From NCBI RefSeq assembly GCF_903853455.1, contig NZ_CAINTR010000003.1, positions 1 through 64,000 of the forward strand: a stretch of DNA of 64,000 nucleotides. The letters run 5' to 3'. Origin of the DNA: an uncultured Magnetospirillum sp. Its GTDB lineage: Bacteria; Pseudomonadota; Alphaproteobacteria; Rhodospirillales; Magnetospirillaceae. The position numbers were made by a program, and so were the translations under genes. Positions 59,378 to 64,000 of this stretch are shown piece by piece (position 1 is the first letter of the stretch; each line of letters opens with the position of its first letter). The notes beneath the pieces were generated by a model. It saw only the letters and a program-made list of their open reading frames with translations, did no database searches and was not told the origin of the DNA.

Positions 59378-60120
59378 TGCCGCCGCGTCTGGTCTGGCAG
59401 GCGCTGTCGCTGCTGCTGCTGGCGGTGGTCTGGCACGGCGCCGCCCTGGTGGCGCCCGCCGCCACCCTGCCGCCGCCGCTGGAGGTGGGCCGCGCCCTGG
59501 TGGTGGCGGTGACGCAGGGCGATCTGCTCCGCCATCTCGGCGTCACCTTGGCCCGGGTCGGCGCCGCCTTCGTGCTGTCGCTGTCGCTGGGGACGGCGCT
59601 GGGGGTGGCGCTGGGGCGGATGCCGTTGCTGGACCGCATCCTCGACGGCTGGGTGGTGTTCTTCCTCAACCTGCCGGCCCTGGTCACCGCCATCCTGTGC
59701 TTCGTCTGGTTCGGCCTGGGCGAGGCGGCGGCGCTGGCGGCGGTGGCGGTCAACAAGATCCCGTCGGTGGTGGTGACGGTGCGCGAAGGCGCCCGCGCCC
59801 TCGACCCCGGCTACGACGCGGTGGCGCTGGCCTACCGCTTCGGCTGGCGCAAGAGCCTGGTCCATGTGGTGCTGCCGCAACTGGCGCCCTATCTGATGGC
59901 GGCGGCGCGGTCGGGGCTGGCGCTGATCTGGAAGATCGTGCTGGTGGTCGAGCTGCTGGGCCGCAGCGACGGCATCGGCTTCAAGCTGCATGTCTTTTTC
60001 CAAAACTTCGACGTGACCGGCATCCTGGCCTACAGCCTGGCCTTCATCGTGGTGGTCCAGGCCATCGAGCTGGCGGTGCTGGCGCCGCTCGACCGCATGA
60101 CGAGGGCGTGGCGTGGCTGA
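59377..60120 (+). CDS. ABC transporter permease (TauC/SsuC-like)
   Basis: 247 residues with about six helices. The EAA-type loop is VREGARALDPGYDAVALAYRFG followed by HVVLPQLAPYLMAAARSGLALIWKIVLVVELLG, as in taurine/sulfonate permeases. It shares one base with the binding-protein stop and 8 bases with the ATPase start. Confidence 0.87.
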   Translation: MPPRLVWQALSLLLLAVVWHGAALVAPAATLPPPLEVGRALVVAVTQGDLLRHLGVTLARVGAAFVLSLSLGTALGVALGRMPLLDRILDGWVVFFLNLPALVTAILCFVWFGLGEAAALAAVAVNKIPSVVVTVREGARALDPGYDAVALAYRFGWRKSLVHVVLPQLAPYLMAAARSGLALIWKIVLVVELLGRSDGIGFKLHVFFQNFDVTGILAYSLAFIVVVQAIELAVLAPLDRMTRAWRG

Positions 60121-60700
60121 CGCGATCCGCGCCCGCGTCGAGGCCAAGCGCTACGGCGGCAAGCTGGTACTGGCCGGGCTGGAGATCGCCGTGGCCGAGG
60201 GCGAGTTCGTCGCCGTCACCGGGCCGTCGGGCTGCGGCAAGTCGACCTTGCTGGCCATCCTGGCCGGGCTCGACCGCCATTTTCGCGGCGAGGTCCAGGC
60301 TCCCGGCCGGCTCGGCATGGTGTTCCAGGAGCCGCGCCTGCTGCCGTGGCGCAGCGCCGCCGCCAACATCGCCCTGGCGGCTCCCGATCTCGATGCCGCC
60401 GCCGTCGAGGCGGCCTTGGCGGCGGTGGGACTGGCGGGGCAGGGGGCGCTTTATCCCCGCCAGATGTCGCTGGGCATGGCGCGGCGGGTGGCCCTGGCCC
60501 GCGCCCTGGCGGTGGCGCCCGACATCCTGCTGCTGGACGAGCCGTTCGTTTCGCTCGACGCCGAGTCGGCCGATCTGGTCCGCCGGGTGGTGGTGGCGGA
60601 TTGGCAGGCGCGGCGTCCGACGGTGGTGATGGTGACCCACGACCTCGCCGAGGCCGAAGCCCTGGCCCAGCGGATCATTCGGCTGAGCTCTACTCCATGA
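60113..60700 (+). CDS. Short ABC ATPase with degenerate signature motif
   Basis: 195 residues from a GTG at 60113. Walker A GPSGCGKST (37-45), Q-loop in MVFQEPRLLPW, Walker B ILLLDEPFVSLDA and H-loop MVTHDLAEAEAL are intact. The signature that should read LSGGQ is MSLGMARRVALARAL, so the first invariant Gly of the motif is Leu. The protein also ends soon after the H-loop, some 60 residues shorter than the other SsuB-like ATPase in this window. It is the apparent partner of the preceding permease and may be slow or need another ATPase. Its 3' end overlaps the converging ABC-2 permease by 11 nt. Confidence 0.85.
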   Translation: MADAIRARVEAKRYGGKLVLAGLEIAVAEGEFVAVTGPSGCGKSTLLAILAGLDRHFRGEVQAPGRLGMVFQEPRLLPWRSAAANIALAAPDLDAAAVEAALAAVGLAGQGALYPRQMSLGMARRVALARALAVAPDILLLDEPFVSLDAESADLVRRVVVADWQARRPTVVMVTHDLAEAEALAQRIIRLSSTP

Positions 60701-61484
60701 CCTTGCGGCGGATCAGGCCCCGCGCCGGGTCGTAGCCCCATACCGCGAGGGCGGCGAAGGCGAGCAGGCTGCCCGCCACCCCGGCCAGGGCTGGCCAATC
60801 GGCCTGGAGGTAGAGGGCGAAGCGGATGGCCTCCACCGCCTGGGTGAAGGGGTTCCAGCCGGCCAGCTCGGCCAGCAGCGGATTGGATTCGGCGATCTTC
60901 CACAGCGGATACAGCGCCGAGGACAGGAAGAAGGCGGGGAAGATCACGAAGTTCATCACCCCGGCGAAATTCTCCAGTTGGCGGATGACCGAGGACAGGA
61001 ACAGCCCCGCCGCCCCCAGCATCAGCCCGGTCAGCAGCAGCACCGGCGCCGCCGCCAGATAGCCCCAGGCCGGCACCGCCACCCCGAAGGCGAGGGCGGC
61101 GAGCAGGAAGGCGTAGACCTGCACCAGCGACACCAGGGCGCCGGCCAGCAGCTTGCAGAACAGCAGCCACCAGCGCGGCAGCGGGCTGACCAGCAGGGCT
61201 CGCATGCTGCCGGTCTCGCGGTCGTAGACCATGGACAGCGAGGTCTGCATGCCGTTGAACAACTGCACCATGCCGATCAAGCCGGGCAGGATGTAGACCT
61301 CGTAGGTGATGTAGGTCTCGTAGGGGGGCGTGATCGCCACTCCCAAGGCGGCGCGGAAGCCCGAGGCGAAGATCACCAGCCACAGCATGGGCCGCAGCAG
61401 GGCCGACAGCAGCCGTTCCCGCTGACTCAGGAAGCGCAGGCTCTCGCGGATCAGAATGCCCCATAGCGCCACGATATAGGTCAT
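60690..61484 (-). CDS. ABC-2 type permease (lutF/ped-like)
   Basis: 264 residues with six predicted helices and the ABC-2 family pattern (YEVYILPGLIGMVQLFNGMQTSL, YDRETGSMRALLVSPLPRW, GVMNFVIFPAFFLSSALYPL, WNPFTQAVEAIRFAL). It is the membrane unit for the ATPase encoded 172 bp upstream across a repeat element. In PQQ/lanthanide clusters (lut of Methylorubrum, ped of Pseudomonas) such a permease, an ATPase, a beta-propeller and a binding protein occur together, as here. Confidence 0.86.
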   Translation of the reverse strand: MTYIVALWGILIRESLRFLSQRERLLSALLRPMLWLVIFASGFRAALGVAITPPYETYITYEVYILPGLIGMVQLFNGMQTSLSMVYDRETGSMRALLVSPLPRWWLLFCKLLAGALVSLVQVYAFLLAALAFGVAVPAWGYLAAAPVLLLTGLMLGAAGLFLSSVIRQLENFAGVMNFVIFPAFFLSSALYPLWKIAESNPLLAELAGWNPFTQAVEAIRFALYLQADWPALAGVAGSLLAFAALAVWGYDPARGLIRRKVME

Positions 61485-61512
61485 CGTTTCTGTCCCTCCA
61501 GTGGCCGCCTCC

Positions 61513-61651
61513 CCCTCTCCCGCTTGCGGGAGAGGGCCGGGGTGAGGGTGGCCCGCGCGGATGCACGGGCCTCGCGCCAGCGAAGGAGTCGGCCCTCACC
61601 CTCCCACCGCTTCGCGGCGGGTCCCTCCCTCTCCCGCAAGCGGGCGAGGGG
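61513..61651. repeat. Second copy of the ~140-bp cruciform-type repeat
   Basis: A 24-bp perfect palindrome at 61513-61536 and a 25-bp arm at 61627-61651, the latter identical to 29995-30019, flank GGGTGAGGG and CCCTCACCC-type inner arms. Layout, spacing and orientation match the element at 29879-30019. Here it separates the ABC-2 permease from its ATPase gene. Confidence 0.9.
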
Positions 61652-61656
61652 ACTCA

Positions 61657-62379
61657 TCAAAGCGTCAGAACTCCGAACGCCGCTTCCATGTCGGTCGCAC
61701 CGACCCGCTCCATCAACGCGGCGGCGGTGCCGGCGGCGCGCACTTGGCCGCGTTGGAGCAGCACCACGTCGTCGGCCGGCTCGATTTCGTCCATCAGGTG
61801 GGTGGCCCACAGCACCCCCACCCCCTGGTCGCGGCACAGGGTCCGCACATGGGCGAGCAGCGCCCGGCGCGACGGCAGGTCGAGGCCGACGGTGGCCTCG
61901 TCGCAGATCAGCACCGCCGGGAGGTGGGCCAGGGCGCGGGCCACTTCCAGCTTGCGGCGGTTGCCGCCCGACAGGGCGCGGGCCGGTCGGCCGGCGGATT
62001 CGGTCAGGCCGAAGCGGTCGAGCGCCTCGGCGACGGCGATGGCGGCGCGGCGTCCGGCGATGCCTTGCAGCGCCAGGGCATAGGCGAGGTTGCGCCGCAC
62101 CGACAGGTCGAGGTCCAGGGTGGTCTGCTGGAACACCACTCCCAGCTTGGCCAGCGCCGGTCCCGGCCGCTCCGCCAGGGGATGGCTGGCGATGGTCACC
62201 GTCCCCGACACCGGGGCGTAGAGGCGGGTCAGCAGGTTGACCAGGGTACTCTTGCCGGCGCCGTTGGGGCCGAGCAGCACCGTCATGCGGCCTTGCTCCA
62301 CCACCAGATCGATCCCCTCCAGCGCGAAGCCGGCGCGGTAGCGGTAGCCCAGGGCCCTGACCTCCAGCGCGTTGGTCAT
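61657..62379 (-). CDS. ABC ATPase of the PQQ-alcohol dehydrogenase type (lutE/ped-like)
   Basis: 240 residues starting in a 4-nt overlap with the beta-propeller stop. Walker A GPNGAGKST, Q-loop in VVFQQTTLDLDLSVRRNLAY, signature ALSGGNRRKLEVARAL, Walker B VLICDEATVGLD and H-loop WATHLMDEI. The 'LSGGNRRK' form is typical of the DrrA/ABC-2-linked ATPases that accompany PQQ-dependent alcohol-oxidation genes. It pairs with the permease downstream. Confidence 0.9.
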   Translation of the reverse strand: MTNALEVRALGYRYRAGFALEGIDLVVEQGRMTVLLGPNGAGKSTLVNLLTRLYAPVSGTVTIASHPLAERPGPALAKLGVVFQQTTLDLDLSVRRNLAYALALQGIAGRRAAIAVAEALDRFGLTESAGRPARALSGGNRRKLEVARALAHLPAVLICDEATVGLDLPSRRALLAHVRTLCRDQGVGVLWATHLMDEIEPADDVVLLQRGQVRAAGTAAALMERVGATDMEAAFGVLTL

Positions 62380-63335
62380 GGCCGGATCGCCACGCCCCAG
62401 GGATAGCGCCCCACCGGGATGGATTTCAGCACCTCCATCCGCTCGGTGTCGATCACCGAGACGTCGCCCGACACGCCGTTGGTGGCCAGCAGGCGCGAGC
62501 CGTCGGGCGTCAGCGCCAGATGCCACACCCGGCGCCCCACCAGCAGGTATTTGACCACCTTGAGGCTGGCGGTGTCGATCACCGCCACATGGTTGGCGGG
62601 ACCCAGGGCGACGAAGGCCAGCTTGCCGTCGTTGCTGAGGCGCAGGCCGACCGGCTGGATCTTGTCCTTGGGAATGCCGGGAATGGCGAAACTGATCGTC
62701 TGGCGTTCCTTGTGGGTGGCGGCGTCGATGACGTGGACGGTGCCGCCGACCTCGGCGGTGACCCACAGGGTGCGGCCCTCCTTGTCGAACAGGGCGAAGC
62801 GCGGCCGCGAGCCCACCAGGGTGTTGTCCAGCAGGGTCAGCTTGTCGGCGTCGAACCAGTGGACCATGTTGGTGGTCTCGGAGGTGTTGACCGCCACCTT
62901 GCCGTCGGGACTGACCGCCATGCCTTCCGGCTCGATGCCCACGTCCACTTGGCCGATTACCCGGCGGGTCTGGGTGTCGATCACCGTGACCACGTTGTTG
63001 TTCTCGTTGGCGACGTAGAGGCGGCGGCCGTCGGGATGCAGGGTGAACTGCTCGGGGTCCTCGCCCGAGGGCAGGTCGTGGACGATCTTGAGGGTGGCGA
63101 GGTCCATCACCTGGATGGTGTCGCTGTCCGAGGCGCAGATATAGAGCTGCTTGAAGTCGGGAGTCAGGGTGATGCCGCGCGGCCGCCGCCCGACCTTGAC
63201 GGTCTGGGTGACGGTCATGCTTTTCACGTCGATCACCGAGATGGTGTCGTCCTTCTCGTTGGAGACATAGGCGGTCTGGGCCCGGACTCCCCCGGCGGCC
63301 AGCATCGCTACCATCATCACTGCCGCGCGGCGCAT
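62376..63335 (-). CDS. Periplasmic YVTN beta-propeller protein of PQQ/lanthanide clusters
   Basis: 319 residues with a signal peptide (to about VRA-QT) and seven YVTN-like blades, e.g. TAYVSNEKDDTISVIDVKSM, RLYVANENNNVVTVIDTQTR and RLLATNGVSGDVSVIDTERM. The family accompanies ABC systems of PQQ-dependent catabolism (the position of lutD in lut clusters). The exact role is not known; it may hold a cofactor or metal in the periplasm. It overlaps the end of the binding-protein gene by 19 nt. Confidence 0.88.
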   Translation of the reverse strand: MRRAAVMMVAMLAAGGVRAQTAYVSNEKDDTISVIDVKSMTVTQTVKVGRRPRGITLTPDFKQLYICASDSDTIQVMDLATLKIVHDLPSGEDPEQFTLHPDGRRLYVANENNNVVTVIDTQTRRVIGQVDVGIEPEGMAVSPDGKVAVNTSETTNMVHWFDADKLTLLDNTLVGSRPRFALFDKEGRTLWVTAEVGGTVHVIDAATHKERQTISFAIPGIPKDKIQPVGLRLSNDGKLAFVALGPANHVAVIDTASLKVVKYLLVGRRVWHLALTPDGSRLLATNGVSGDVSVIDTERMEVLKSIPVGRYPWGVAIRP

Positions 63336-64000
63336 TTCTTTTCCCCCTGATCGGATCCCAAGGTATCGAGGTCGGTGAACGGGTGCAGGAAGCCCTCCTG
63401 CGGTGCCACCGCCACCACCGCGCGGGCCCAACCCACCAGGATCGGCTGGCGCAACTGGCCGTCCCAGGGCCGGAAGCTGGCGGCGCGGCCCTTGAACACC
63501 GCCAGGGTGAAATCGGAGCCGCGCATGGCGGCTTCGATGCGGGCGGGGTCGCTGGTGCGCCCTCGCATGGCGGCTTCGCCGACGGCGCGGCCGGCCGCCC
63601 AGGCGGCGAAATCCCGTTCGGTCATGGCGCGGCCGGCCTGGGCGCGAAAGCGGTTCTGCACCTGGGTGGCGCCCCACTGGTCATGGACGGGGCTCCAGGC
63701 CGAGGCGGTCAGGCCCTGGGTGCCCGCCACCGGTCGCGGCTCCCAGGTGTTGAAGACCATGCTGTCGCCGAAGGCGCCGGCCTCGTCGGCCACCACCACC
63801 ACGTCGTAGGAGACGCCCTGGGTCAGCGCCACCGATTCGCCCTCGGCGGTGCGCTGGGCGTCGCGGGTGTAGGTCCACGGCCGTTCGGCGACGATGCGGG
63901 CGCCGAACTTGGCGGCGGCGCGGCGGATGGCGGCGGCATAGAGGCGGTCGGCCGGTTCCGGCCCCACCACCAGCAGCCAGGATTTCCAGGATTTGCGCAC
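63317..64000 (-). CDS. Substrate-binding protein of PQQ-type ABC system (5' end outside window)
   Basis: 227 residues are visible, reading from the right edge. It has a periplasmic-binding-protein type I-like C-terminal half (SYDVVVVADEAGAFGDSMVF, GTQGLTASAWSPVHDQWGAT, QNRFRAQAGRAMTERDFAAW). It resembles the branched-chain-amino-acid-type binding proteins attached to PQQ-alcohol dehydrogenase ABC systems (lutA-like). A GTG at 64000 is in frame, but proteins of this family are over 330 residues, so the true start and signal peptide lie beyond the window. Confidence 0.78.
   Translation of the reverse strand: MRKSWKSWLLVVGPEPADRLYAAAIRRAAAKFGARIVAERPWTYTRDAQRTAEGESVALTQGVSYDVVVVADEAGAFGDSMVFNTWEPRPVAGTQGLTASAWSPVHDQWGATQVQNRFRAQAGRAMTERDFAAWAAGRAVGEAAMRGRTSDPARIEAAMRGSDFTLAVFKGRAASFRPWDGQLRQPILVGWARAVVAVAPQEGFLHPFTDLDTLGSDQGEKKCAARQ

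Overview
The window is high-GC, densely coded DNA with many 1-8 nt gene overlaps. It looks like a free-living alphaproteobacterium of the Rhodospirillales (Magnetospirillum/Azospirillum-like). The lineage call is inference from gene content: FeoAB, a membrane-bound [NiFe] uptake hydrogenase with HupK/HypX accessories, hemerythrin, many two-component systems, and PQQ/lanthanide-type alcohol-oxidation accessory genes. I found no rRNA, tRNA or CRISPR array.

Layout. (1) 1-2572: the 5' end of an IS110-type transposase, then a ferrous-iron uptake operon (feoA, feoB, a Cys-rich membrane peptide) read leftward from a promoter overlapped by a Fur-like box. (2) 2590-13612: a leftward two-gene unit made of a GTG-started gene for a 2988-residue protein built almost wholly of about 370 octapeptide repeats (consensus L-T-T-T-Q-I-x-x) and, 22 nt downstream, a SPINDLY/OGT-type TPR glycosyltransferase. 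This is the most unusual part of the window: a Ser/Thr-saturated giant protein encoded with a Ser/Thr-glycosyltransferase-like enzyme. (3) 14019-20304: a hemerythrin, a dCache sensor kinase with an OmpR-type regulator, a periplasmic binding protein with a SpoIIE phosphatase, and modD.

(4) 20321-35106: one leftward [NiFe]-hydrogenase locus in the transcription order hybO-hybA-hybB-hybC-hupD-hupF-hupK-hypA-hypB-hypF-hypC-hypD-hypE-hypX, preceded by a near-consensus sigma-54 promoter. It is interrupted twice by small accessory genes: a rightward pair between hypB and hypF, and a DUF4160/DUF2442 pair fitted between hypD and hypE. hypF lacks its N-terminal half, and HypB carries 20 His residues on alternate positions. 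(5) 35686-41894: a rightward operon with an FNR-like site: sulfonate-type ABC importer, acetyl-CoA-synthetase-like ligase, OsmC-family protein and trans-sulfuration PLP enzyme.

(6) 42571-64000: genes characteristic of PQQ/lanthanide-dependent alcohol oxidation, although the dehydrogenase itself is not in the window. There are two TonB-dependent receptors, a TonB, an EraSR-like kinase/regulator pair, a further LuxR regulator, a NahK/ErcS'-like hybrid kinase with a NosP-like FIST protein, a NosR-like flavin/Fe-S membrane protein with its ApbE flavinyl transferase, a cytochrome c-Cache fusion, a TauABC-type transporter, and a lut/ped-like ABC system (binding protein, beta-propeller, ATPase, ABC-2 permease) running off the right edge. 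Near-identical ~140 bp inverted-repeat elements occur at 29879-30019 and 61513-61651.
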